Under the pieces are notes generated by a model. The model was not told the DNA's origin. It saw nothing but the letters and a program-made list of their open reading frames with translations, and did not search any database. From NCBI RefSeq assembly GCF_003248355.1, contig NZ_QKWY01000001.1, positions 3,430,001 through 3,494,000 on the forward strand: DNA of 64,000 nt, read 5' to 3'. The position numbers and the translations under genes are program-made. This stretch comes from Streptomyces sp. AC1-42W (lineage in GTDB: Bacteria > Actinomycetota > Actinomycetes > Streptomycetales > Streptomycetaceae). Positions 47,831 through 55,451 of the stretch are shown one piece after another (positions within the stretch are counted from its first letter, which is position 1; every line of letters starts with the position of its first letter).

Positions 47831-50065
47831 TCAGCGCAGCGACTCCGGCAGCGCCTCCCGGTGCACGATGCCGAGGCGCTGCGTGGCACGGGTCAGCGCC
47901 ACGTACAGGTCGCTCGTGCCGAACCGGCCCGGCTCCACCACCAGGACGTGGTCGAATTCGAGCCCCTTGGCCTGCCGGGGCCCGAGCAGCACCACCGTGC
48001 GCGCCAGATCCGGCTCCGCCCCGGCCGTGATCCCGTCCAGCGGCGCGGCGATCTCCTCGTGCAGCTCGCGCGGCGCGATCACCGCGAGCCGCCCCTCGGC
48101 GGGCGTCAGCTCGGCGACCGCCCGCGCCACCGCCCCCGCCAGGTCCGCCCCGGCGTCCCGGACCCACGGCACCTCGCCCGTGGACCGCACCGAACCCGGC
48201 GGCTCGAACGACGGGTCCACCGCCCGCAGCACCTTCGCCGCCACCTCCATCACCTCGGCCGGCGTACGGTAGTTGACCCCGAGCCGCACATGCTCGTACC
48301 GGTCCTCCACGTAAGGCCGCAGGATCTCCCGCCACGAGCCGACCCCCGCCTCCTCCGAGGTCTGCGCCGGATCGCCCACCAGCGTCATCGACCGGGTCGG
48401 CGAGCGGCGCATCAGCAGCCGCCACGCCATCGGCGACAGCTCCTGCGCCTCGTCCACGACGATGTGCCCGAACGCCCACGTCCGGTCGGCGGCGGCCCGC
48501 TCGGCCGCGCTGCGGTGATCGGCCTCCTCGTGGCGCTCCGCCATCCGCTCCGCGTCGATGATGTCGTGCGCGGCGAGCAGCTCCGACTCCTCGTCCTCGA
48601 ACTCGAAGGACTCCGAACCCCTGGACAGCTCCAGCACGCCGTGCGCGTACGCGATCCGCTCCTGGCGCTCCGCCTCGGCCGCCGCCCGCTCGGCGCTGTC
48701 GTCCACGCCCAGCAGCTCCGCCGCCTCGTCCAGCAGCGGCACATCGGCCGGCGTCCAGTCGCCGTCGCCGGGCGCCCGCCGGATGGCTTCGGCGTCCGCG
48801 TCGGGCAGGTGGACCGGCTCGGCCAGGTACTCCGTGAGGAAGCCCTCCGGCGTCAGGGCCGGCCACAGCTCCTCGATCGCGGCGTGCACCTCCCGGCTGA
48901 CCGCGACACCCTTGCCGAGCTGGGCGATGTCGTCCGGGCCCAGGAAGTTCGGACCGCCGTACGGGTCGGCGCCGATGCGCTCGGTGAGCTGCGCGGTCAG
49001 CGCGTCGATGATCCGGAACGCGAAGTGCGGCCGGGCCAGGTTGTGGGGGAGCCGGGTGTCACGGGCCGCCTGCCGGGCCTCGTAGGCGATCTCCCGGTCC
49101 AGGACCAGGTCGCCGTCGTCGTGCGGCACGGTCAGCGGGGCGCCGGGCTCCGGCAGCAGCTGCCGGTCGCGCACCGCGAGCGCCAGCGCCTCGGCCATGG
49201 CGGCGCCGCCCTTCACCGCGGCGGCGCGCGGGGTGTCCGTGCCCCGGGCGTGGACGCCGGGGAACAGTTCGGCCTGCGTGGCGAGCAGGACCCCCGTCTC
49301 GCCCAGCGCCGGAAGGACCTCGCCGATATAGCTCAGGAAGGCCGGGTTGGGGCCCACGATCAGGACCGCGCGCTTGGCCAGCAGCTCCCGCTGCTCGTAC
49401 AGCAGGAACGCCGCCCGGTGCAGGGCCACCGCTGTCTTGCCGGTGCCCGGACCGCCCTCGACGACGAGCACCCCGCGGTGCGGCGCGCGGATGATGCGGT
49501 CCTGCTCGGCCTGGATGGTCCGCACGATGTCGGCCATGCGACCGGTGCGCGCGGAGTTCACCGCGGCCAGCAGCACGCTGTCGCCGCTCGGGTCCTCGTA
49601 GCCGGTGCGCTCGCGGTCCTCGATGTCCAGGATCTCGTCGTGCAGCTCGGTGACCACCCGGCCCTCGCTGGTGATGTGCCGGCGCCGGCGCAGCCCCATC
49701 GGGGTGTGGTGGGTGGCCAGATAGAAAGGCCGGGCGACCGGGGCGCGCCAGTCGATCAGCAAAGGCGTGCGCTCGGTGTCGTCCTCGCGGATTCCGATAC
49801 GGCCGATATGGTGCGCGGTGCCGTCCCTGAGATCGATACGGCCGAAACACAGCGAGCCGTCCACCGCGTTCAGGGCGGCGAGCAGCCCCGAACGCTCGAC
49901 GACCCGCACATCGCGTTCGAGCCGTGCCTGCCGGCCCGTTCCCACCGGGGTCAGGGCGTCCTCCACCTGGCGCGCGGCATCACCGCGGAGCACGTCGACG
50001 CGGTGATGGACCCGGTCGGCGAATTCCTGCTCCTTCTGCAATTCGGCGCTGTCCCGAGTTGACAA
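47831..50065 (-). CDS. HelD-like RNA polymerase-associated helicase (UvrD superfamily)
   Basis: A 745-residue SF1 ATPase resembling HelD/HelR, which pull stalled RNA polymerase off DNA; HelR can counter rifamycins. The N-terminal region (AELQKEQEFADRVHHRVDVL) forms the coiled coil that enters the polymerase channel in HelD. Walker A is GGPGTGKTAVALHR, motif II is VVDEAQELSPMAW, followed by SMTLVGDPAQTSEE and VNYRTPAEVM, and motif VI is YVALTRATQRLGI. The start is taken as TTG at 50065 with GGGAG upstream, because the longer frame to 50140 reads through a promoter-like hairpin. No rifamycin-associated element was seen upstream. Confidence 0.85.
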   Translation of the reverse strand: MSTRDSAELQKEQEFADRVHHRVDVLRGDAARQVEDALTPVGTGRQARLERDVRVVERSGLLAALNAVDGSLCFGRIDLRDGTAHHIGRIGIREDDTERTPLLIDWRAPVARPFYLATHHTPMGLRRRRHITSEGRVVTELHDEILDIEDRERTGYEDPSGDSVLLAAVNSARTGRMADIVRTIQAEQDRIIRAPHRGVLVVEGGPGTGKTAVALHRAAFLLYEQRELLAKRAVLIVGPNPAFLSYIGEVLPALGETGVLLATQAELFPGVHARGTDTPRAAAVKGGAAMAEALALAVRDRQLLPEPGAPLTVPHDDGDLVLDREIAYEARQAARDTRLPHNLARPHFAFRIIDALTAQLTERIGADPYGGPNFLGPDDIAQLGKGVAVSREVHAAIEELWPALTPEGFLTEYLAEPVHLPDADAEAIRRAPGDGDWTPADVPLLDEAAELLGVDDSAERAAAEAERQERIAYAHGVLELSRGSESFEFEDEESELLAAHDIIDAERMAERHEEADHRSAAERAAADRTWAFGHIVVDEAQELSPMAWRLLMRRSPTRSMTLVGDPAQTSEEAGVGSWREILRPYVEDRYEHVRLGVNYRTPAEVMEVAAKVLRAVDPSFEPPGSVRSTGEVPWVRDAGADLAGAVARAVAELTPAEGRLAVIAPRELHEEIAAPLDGITAGAEPDLARTVVLLGPRQAKGLEFDHVLVVEPGRFGTSDLYVALTRATQRLGIVHREALPESLR

Positions 50066-50098
50066 AATAGCTCCCTGACGGCTATGGTGATTCTTGTA

Positions 50099-50116
50099 GG
50101 CCCCCGGTGAGGGGCC
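50099..50116. other. Hairpin upstream of the HelD-like gene
   Basis: A short stem (GGCCCC/GGGGCC) followed by TTTT on the plus strand, 34 bases before the TTG start of the minus-strand gene. It could be a terminator for plus-strand transcripts or a leader hairpin. Confidence 0.4.
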
Positions 50117-50153
50117 TTTTCTGTGAACGCACAGAACCACTCAATATACTCGC

Positions 50154-50191
50154 GAAAATCCCCGGCCCGCAATTTCGGACCGGGGATTTTC
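50154..50191 (-). terminator. Terminator of the dhb operon
   Basis: A perfect 12-bp stem (GAAAATCCCCGG with its complement at 50180-50191), which on the minus strand ends in a T run. It lies 63 bp after the dhbB stop. Confidence 0.85.
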
Positions 50192-50253
50192 TGTGCGCGG
50201 GGGATTCCCCCGGGGAGAGCGGGGATTCCTCGGGAAGGCGCCGGGCGGCCGGC

Positions 50254-50886
50254 TCAGATGTCCTTGAGCAGCCAGTCCGTGGTGGTCACGACCGCGCAGC
50301 GGCCCGCCGCCCAGCGCAGCGCCATGTCGTGGTCCTCGCGGGAGAAGTCCGCGACGGCGTCGGCCACCACGAACGCCCGGATGTCCCGCATCCACGCGTC
50401 GGCGGCGCTCATCAGCACCCCGATGTGCGCGTACACGCCGGTGATCACCAGCTGGTCGCGTCCGGCGTCCCGGATGAGGGACTCCAGCTCGGTACGGACG
50501 AACGCGCTGTACTTCCACTTGGTGAGCACCGTGTCGCCCGGCCGGGGCGCCACCTCGTCCGGCGCCGCCAGCGCCTCCGGATCGTCGGCGACCCCCGGCC
50601 CCCAGAAGTCCAGCTGGAGGCCGCGCTCCTCGGCGCTCTGGCCGCCGCGCTGCGCGGAGTGCACCACGGGGATTCCGGCGCGGCGCGCGGCCGCGCTGAT
50701 CCGGGCGGTGTTGGCGAGCATGCCGGTCAGCGGCTGCTCGCCGGGCCGGTAGGCGCGCAGGAAGTGGTTCTGCAGGTCGTGGACGAGCAGGACGGCGCGC
50801 GCCGGGTCCACGGTCCAGTCGACCCGGTTCGCCGGGAGCTCGTCCGGGCCGGGCAGGGGATAGGGGGCGATGGCGGGCAGTGCCAT
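50254..50886 (-). CDS. dhbB: Isochorismatase (DhbB/EntB type, no carrier domain)
   Basis: A 211-residue isochorismatase that converts isochorismate to 2,3-dihydro-2,3-dihydroxybenzoate and pyruvate. Conserved parts include VLLVHDLQNHFLRAY (catalytic Asp), VVHSAQRGG, TVLTKWKYSAF (catalytic Lys) and ITGVYAHIGVL. It stops after the hydrolase domain, without the aryl carrier domain that EntB carries for peptide assembly. Last gene of the dhbA-dhbE-dhbB operon, 31 bp after dhbE, so its product would feed DhbA. Confidence 0.92.
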   Translation of the reverse strand: MALPAIAPYPLPGPDELPANRVDWTVDPARAVLLVHDLQNHFLRAYRPGEQPLTGMLANTARISAAARRAGIPVVHSAQRGGQSAEERGLQLDFWGPGVADDPEALAAPDEVAPRPGDTVLTKWKYSAFVRTELESLIRDAGRDQLVITGVYAHIGVLMSAADAWMRDIRAFVVADAVADFSREDHDMALRWAAGRCAVVTTTDWLLKDI

Positions 50887-50917
50887 GGAGAACCTTTCGG
50901 TGCCGGGCGCGGCGGAT

Positions 50918-52603
50918 TCAGTGCTGCTCGACGGATGCTGACGGGGTGCCGGAAGCCGGCGGGGCGACCGGGACCGGCGGACCGGCCTCGGTGCGCAGGC
51001 CCTTCTTGCTGACCTTGCCGATGCCCGTCTGCGGGAAGGCGTCGACGAACTCGACCAGATCGGGAACCTTGTACGCGGCGACCCCGCGCTCGCGCACATG
51101 CCGCTTCACCGCGAGTGCCCCGAGCGGTCCGGCGCCCTCGCGCAGGATCACGTACGCCAGCGTGCGCTCGCCCAGATACGGGTCGGCCACCCCGACCACC
51201 GACACGTCGTGCACGGCCGGATGGGCCAGGATGATGTTCTCGACCTCCTCCGGCGCGACCTTCTCGCCGCCCCGGTTGATCTGGTCCTTCGCCCGCCCCT
51301 CGACCACCAGATGACCGCTCGGGGTGCGGCGCACGATGTCGCCCGTCCGGTAGAAGCCGTCCTCGGTGAACGCCGTCCGGTTGTGCTCCGGGGCGCGCCA
51401 GTAGCCGCGGATGGTGTACGGGCCCCGCGTCAGCAGCTGCCCGAAGTGCCCCTCGGGAACCTCCCGTCCGGCGTCGTCCACGATCCGGATCTCGTCGTCC
51501 TCGGAGATCGGCCGGCCCTGGGTGGTGACGACGGTCTCGTGGTCGTCGTCCAGCCGCGTGTAGTTGACGAGCCCTTCGGCCATGCCGAACACCTGCATGA
51601 GCCGGCAGCCCAGCGCGGGCTCCAGCCGGCGGGCCGCGGTCTCGCTGTACTTCGCTCCGCCGACCAGGACCAGTTCCAGGCTGGACAGATCCCACGTCGC
51701 CGAGGCCGCCGCGTCGGTCCACACCAGCGCCAGCGGCGGCACCATGCCCGTCAGGGTGACGCGCTCCCGCTCGATGAGCGGGAAGGCGGTGGCCGGGTCC
51801 GGGCGCGGGCACAGGACGACGGTGCCGCCGGCGTACAGGGTGCCGAGCCAACCGGGCGAACTCATCGGGAAGTTGTGCGCGGCGGGCAGCACCACGAGAT
51901 AGCGGGTGTCCGCGTCGACGCCGCAGATCTCGTTGGAGCCGCGCAGCGAGTAGATGTAGTCGTCGTGCGTACGGGGGATGAGCTTGGGCACCCCGGTGGT
52001 GCCGCCGGACAGCTGGAGGAAGGCCAGATCGTGCGGCTCGGGCCCGTCCTCCGGTTCGGCCGCCGCCTCGCACGGCACCTCCGACAGGGCGGTGTGCTCG
52101 CCCGGCTCGCCGACCACGAACACGTGCCGGAGGGTGGGCGCCTGCGCCCGCACGGCGGTGGCCAGGGTGCGGTGGTCGAATCCGGCGTGCCGGTCCGGGA
52201 TCACATAGGCGACGGCCTCGGCGAAGGAGCAGAAGTAGCCGATCTCCGTCTCGCGGTGGGCGGGCAGCGCGTAGACCGGCAGCGCGCCGATGCGGAAGAG
52301 GGCGAAGACCACCTCGGCGAACTCGGCGATGTTCGGCAGCTGGACGACCACCCGGTCGCCCTTGGCTATCCCGCGCGCCTGGAATCCGGCCGCCAGCCGG
52401 GCCGCCCGCTCGTCCAGCTCGCGATAGGTCCAGGCGCGCCGCTCGGGCGCCGGATCGACGATCGCGACGCGGTCGCCGTGCGCTTCGGCCCGCTCGCGCA
52501 GCATGCCGGTGAACGTCTCGCCGCGCCAGTGCCCGGCGGCCCGGTAGCGGGCGGCGAACTCGGCGGGCCAGGTCGGGGCGTCTTCGGACGGTGCGGTGCT
52601 CAT
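50918..52603 (-). CDS. dhbE: 2,3-dihydroxybenzoate-AMP ligase
   Basis: A 561-residue adenylate-forming enzyme that activates 2,3-dihydroxybenzoate for catechol siderophore assembly. The AMP-binding loop reads [21 protein letters not shown]5 is [14 protein letters not shown], and A7/A8 are [20 protein letters not shown]. The C-terminal Lys region is [12 protein letters not shown]. The aryl pocket stretch [11 protein letters not shown] is typical of EntE/DhbE. The cognate carrier domain is not in the operon. Start ATG at 52603. Confidence 0.95.
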   Translation of the reverse strand: MSTAPSEDAPTWPAEFAARYRAAGHWRGETFTGMLRERAEAHGDRVAIVDPAPERRAWTYRELDERAARLAAGFQARGIAKGDRVVVQLPNIAEFAEVVFALFRIGALPVYALPAHRETEIGYFCSFAEAVAYVIPDRHAGFDHRTLATAVRAQAPTLRHVFVVGEPGEHTALSEVPCEAAAEPEDGPEPHDLAFLQLSGGTTGVPKLIPRTHDDYIYSLRGSNEICGVDADTRYLVVLPAAHNFPMSSPGWLGTLYAGGTVVLCPRPDPATAFPLIERERVTLTGMVPPLALVWTDAAASATWDLSSLELVLVGGAKYSETAARRLEPALGCRLMQVFGMAEGLVNYTRLDDDHETVVTTQGRPISEDDEIRIVDDAGREVPEGHFGQLLTRGPYTIRGYWRAPEHNRTAFTEDGFYRTGDIVRRTPSGHLVVEGRAKDQINRGGEKVAPEEVENIILAHPAVHDVSVVGVADPYLGERTLAYVILREGAGPLGALAVKRHVRERGVAAYKVPDLVEFVDAFPQTGIGKVSKKGLRTEAGPPVPVAPPASGTPSASVEQH

Positions 52604-52687
52604 GGAGCGGCTCCCACGGCGTTGAGGAACGTACGGATGCGGCGCGGCGGTCCCGGCGGGGGACGGGCGGGGGACGGGCGGGCCGGG

Positions 52688-53524
52688 TCAGGCGCGCAGG
52701 GTGGCGCCGCCGTCGACGTACAGGTCGTGCAGGGTGATGTGCCGGGCCCGGTCGGACACCAGGAAGGCGACCGCCTCCGCGACGTCGGCCGGTTCGGCGA
52801 TCCGGCCGAGCGGGATGCCCGTGCGGAAGCTCGGGAGGTCCCCGGCGATCACCCGCCGCGCGGCGGGCCCGTCGTCCCGGTCCTCGCCGGCCGGCCACAT
52901 GGCGCGCTGCATGTCGGTGAGGGTGGAGCCGGGCGAGACGGTGTTGCACCGGATGCCCAGGGGCGCCAACTCCAGGCCGAGGCACTTGGTGAACATGACG
53001 GCGGCCGCCTTGGACGCGGCGTACGCGGCCATCGTCGTCCGGGGGATGCCGGCGGCGTTGGAGGCGACCGTGACGATGCTGCCCGCGCCGCGCCCGGCCA
53101 TCCGGCGTGCGACGGACCGCGAGACGTGGAAGACCCCGTCGGTGTTGACGGCGAAGGTGGCCGCCCAGTCCTCGTCGGTCAGCTCGGTGACGGGCGAACA
53201 CCGCAGTATCCCGGCGACGTTGACCGCGATGTCGAGGGTGCCCAGGGACTCCTCCGTCTCGGCGACGGCGGTTTCGACGGCCGCCGCGTCCGTGACGTCC
53301 AGCGTCCGTGCGACGACGAGGCCGTCGTGCTCCCCGGCCAGGGCGTCGATGCCCTCCGGGTCCGCGTCGGTCGCCAGGACCCGGCAGCCGCGCGCGACGA
53401 GGGCGCGTACGACCGCCTCGCCTATGCCGCGCCCGGCTCCCGTGACGAGGGCCAGCCGGCCGGCGAGTTCCCCTTCGCCGGCGGGGACGGGACGAGGGGC
53501 AGCGGGGGTGGAATGCGGCGCCAT
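52688..53524 (-). CDS. dhbA: 2,3-dihydro-2,3-dihydroxybenzoate dehydrogenase
   Basis: A 278-residue short-chain dehydrogenase that oxidises dihydro-DHB to 2,3-dihydroxybenzoate with NAD. Cofactor motif [16 protein letters not shown], structural NVAG as VNVAGIL, catalytic Ser in VASNA, and YxxxK in [14 protein letters not shown]. The gene leads the operon and lies directly downstream of an iron box, so it is repressed when iron is plentiful. The first 20 residues are a poorly conserved Pro/Ala leader. Start ATG at 53524. Confidence 0.93.
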   Translation of the reverse strand: MAPHSTPAAPRPVPAGEGELAGRLALVTGAGRGIGEAVVRALVARGCRVLATDADPEGIDALAGEHDGLVVARTLDVTDAAAVETAVAETEESLGTLDIAVNVAGILRCSPVTELTDEDWAATFAVNTDGVFHVSRSVARRMAGRGAGSIVTVASNAAGIPRTTMAAYAASKAAAVMFTKCLGLELAPLGIRCNTVSPGSTLTDMQRAMWPAGEDRDDGPAARRVIAGDLPSFRTGIPLGRIAEPADVAEAVAFLVSDRARHITLHDLYVDGGATLRA

Positions 53525-53563
53525 GGCCTGGGGTCTCCATTTACCGGTGAGGGGGAGTCAGAC

Positions 53564-53582
53564 TTAGGTAAGCCTAACCATA
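53564..53582 (-). promoter_or_regulatory. Iron box (IdeR/DmdR1 operator)
   Basis: On the minus strand TATGGTTAGGCTTACCTAA matches 16 of 19 bases of the consensus TTAGGTTAGGCTCACCTAA, about 40 bp before dhbA. Iron-bound DmdR1 would repress the dhb operon here. Confidence 0.9.
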
Positions 53583-53920
53583 TATCGACCGGAGGGGGAG
53601 AGGGCCTCAATGGCCGGCCTCATGGGGGAGCGTGCCGCGCGGTGCCCCGATCGCACCCGTATGGGTAAAAGGTGAACGGTGGCCGATGAGGGGGGATTTG
53701 ATGGCCCCTAAAGATGTCAAAACGGACTAAATTGCGCCTATCGGGCGCAGTGGTCGACGTCACGTCCTCTCTTTCTGACGCGCGATCCGATGTCCCGGTT
53801 CCCAGACGTACCAAAGAATTTTGACTTCCCCCTGTGTGGCCGATCATGAGCATTTCCTTTGATTGATCTTGCAAAACAATTGTGATCAGTAATTCCGGGC
53901 TTGTTCCGGCCCTCGTTTCT
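53583..53920. other. Intergenic, promoter-bearing, no gene
   Basis: Unusually AT-rich for this genome. It should hold the promoter for the riboswitch transcript that follows. The short minus-strand frame at 53620-53874 is not coding-like. Confidence 0.5.
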
Positions 53921-53924
53921 CGCT

Positions 53925-54115
53925 TACGGTCCCGTCATCAATCCGGATGGAACGCCGAATCCTGCCGCCGTCCGGGCACCCGACCACTCGCGTACGGCAG
54001 GAGCGGGGGACCCAGGTTTGCCGCCGGTCCGGAATCCGGAGCGGCTAGGGGTGAAGTCGCCATGTGCGACCGGACATCTCCAGTCCGAACCCGACAGCTC
54101 ACCTCGCAGGCGACG
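53925..54115 (+). ncRNA. c-di-AMP riboswitch (ydaO-yuaA class)
   Basis: The leader shows the conserved cores of the class in order: GGAACGCCGAATCCTGCCG, CGGCAGGAGCGGGGGACCCA at 53995-54014, GGGGTGAAG at 54049-54057, and CCGAACCCGACAGCTCACC near 54086, followed by GCAGGCG. These build the two ligand pockets for cyclic di-AMP. In actinomycetes it precedes cell-wall lytic genes, as it does here. C-di-AMP binding is expected to reduce expression. Confidence 0.92.
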
Positions 54116-54129
54116 GAGAGGAATTCGTC

Positions 54130-55017
54130 ATGCCCTTCCCGGGTAAGCACCGTCGTGCCAAGTCCGCTTCCCTGACCCGCGGTTTCATCGCCGTCAGCGC
54201 GGGCGGAGCCGTTCTCGCGCTCCCCCTGATCTCCGCCGGTTCGGCCTCCGCCGCCCCCGCCAAGACCGTCGTCGCCGAAAAGGCCGCCGCCCCGACTTCC
54301 GTCGCCGGCAAGGAAATTGCCGTCCGCAAGGCCGCGCCCACGACCTATTCCGTGGTCGCCGGCGATTCGCTTTACAAGATCGCTCAGGGGCATTCCCTCA
54401 GCGGTGGCTGGGAGCGGCTGTACAAGGACAACCGCAGCGTTGTCGGCAGCAACCCCGACCTCATTCACCCCGGGCTGAAGCTCACCATCGGCGCCGCGGC
54501 CGCCGCCGCCCCGAAGGCCGCCCCCCAGGCCGCCGAGAAGAGCGAATTCAAGGCGGAGACCACCGACGCCGACGCCGGCACCACCGTCCGGACCGAGAGC
54601 GCCGACCGCGCCGACCGCTCCGAGCGGACCGTCGTCCCCGTCCCCGTCGCCGAGAAGACCGCCACGCCGGCCGAGGCCCCGGCCTCCGTCACGTACACCG
54701 ACGACCTCGACGGCTGGATCAAGGAATCCCTCGCCGTCATGGCCGAGCACGGCATCCCCGGCAGCTACGACGGCATCTACCGCAACATCATGCGCGAGTC
54801 CTCGGGCAACCCGTACGCCATCAACAACTGGGACTCCAACGCCGCCGCCGGCACCCCCTCCAAGGGCCTGCTCCAGGTGATCCAGCCCACCTTCGACGCC
54901 TACCACGTCCCCGGTACGTCGACCGACATCTACGACCCGGTCGCCAACATCACCGCCGCGTGCAACTACGCCGCCGCCGTGTACGGCTCGATGGACAACG
55001 TGTTCGGCGCCTACTGA
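54130..55017 (+). CDS. Secreted LysM transglycosylase-like protein
   Basis: A 295-residue exported muralytic protein. Basic n-region and signal peptide (SLTRGFIAVSAGGAVLALPL, cleavage after SASA) lead to a LysM domain (YSVVAGDSLYKIAQGHSLSG, then NPDLIHPGLKLTIG) that binds peptidoglycan. After an Ala/Lys/Glu linker, a SLT-type lytic transglycosylase domain (GIYRNIMRESSGNPYAINNW, KGLLQVIQPTFDAYHV, ACNYAAAVYGSM) has the Glu of RESSGNP as the likely catalytic residue. It is controlled by the c-di-AMP riboswitch directly upstream. Start at 54130 with GGAGAGG. Confidence 0.92.
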   Translation: MPFPGKHRRAKSASLTRGFIAVSAGGAVLALPLISAGSASAAPAKTVVAEKAAAPTSVAGKEIAVRKAAPTTYSVVAGDSLYKIAQGHSLSGGWERLYKDNRSVVGSNPDLIHPGLKLTIGAAAAAAPKAAPQAAEKSEFKAETTDADAGTTVRTESADRADRSERTVVPVPVAEKTATPAEAPASVTYTDDLDGWIKESLAVMAEHGIPGSYDGIYRNIMRESSGNPYAINNWDSNAAAGTPSKGLLQVIQPTFDAYHVPGTSTDIYDPVANITAACNYAAAVYGSMDNVFGAY

Positions 55018-55098
55018 TCCGGGCGGCCTCCGTCCCGTGATGCGACGGCCGGACCGGACGGGGATGCTGGAAGGGTCAGCGTCTCCAGGAGGTATCTC

Positions 55099-55287
55099 AT
55101 GAGCATGCTCGACAAGCTCAAGAGCATGATCAAGGGCCATCCGGACCAGGCCCGGCAGGGAGTCGAGAAGGGCGGCGACTTCGTCGACAGGAGGACCGGC
55201 GGCAAGTACGCCGGCCAGGTCGACTCGGCCCAGCAGAAGCTCAACGACCAGCTCGGTGACCGTCGGCCGCCCGACGAGGGCCGGTAG
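55099..55287 (+). CDS. Small antitoxin-like protein (MT0933 family)
   Basis: A 62-residue basic, helical protein (MLDKLKSMIKGHPDQARQGV, KYAGQVDSAQQKLNDQLG) of the type annotated as MT0933-like antitoxin in actinomycetes. No toxin gene accompanies it, so the antitoxin role is doubtful; a stress or DNA-binding role is equally possible. It has a consensus AGGAGGT site and is followed by a strong terminator, so it forms its own transcript. Confidence 0.75.
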   Translation: MSMLDKLKSMIKGHPDQARQGVEKGGDFVDRRTGGKYAGQVDSAQQKLNDQLGDRRPPDEGR

Positions 55288-55306
55288 GGGCATGGACACA
55301 CCCTGA

Positions 55307-55344
55307 GAAGCGGGGGACGCCACAGCGGTGGCGTCCCCCGCTTC
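55307..55344. terminator. Terminator after the antitoxin-like gene
   Basis: A perfect 17-bp stem (starting GAAGCGGGGGACGCCAC) with an AGCG loop, just downstream of the 55287 stop. Confidence 0.9.
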
Positions 55345-55451
55345 CATGTCCGCGCCCACCCCCGCGCACACCCTTCCGCGCCGCCGCAGGCCCCGGGACG
55401 CCCGCTCCCGGCCGACGTGCCGAACACGTGGGCCGGGAGCATGCTGGCTGT

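Noticed and set aside
50066..50140. N-terminal extension of the HelD-like protein
   Set aside because: The extra 25 codons lie over a hairpin and show no family similarity; TTG at 50065 has a ribosome site.
53620..53874. 84-codon minus-strand frame
   Set aside because: AT-rich, without actinomycete codon bias, and located in a promoter region.
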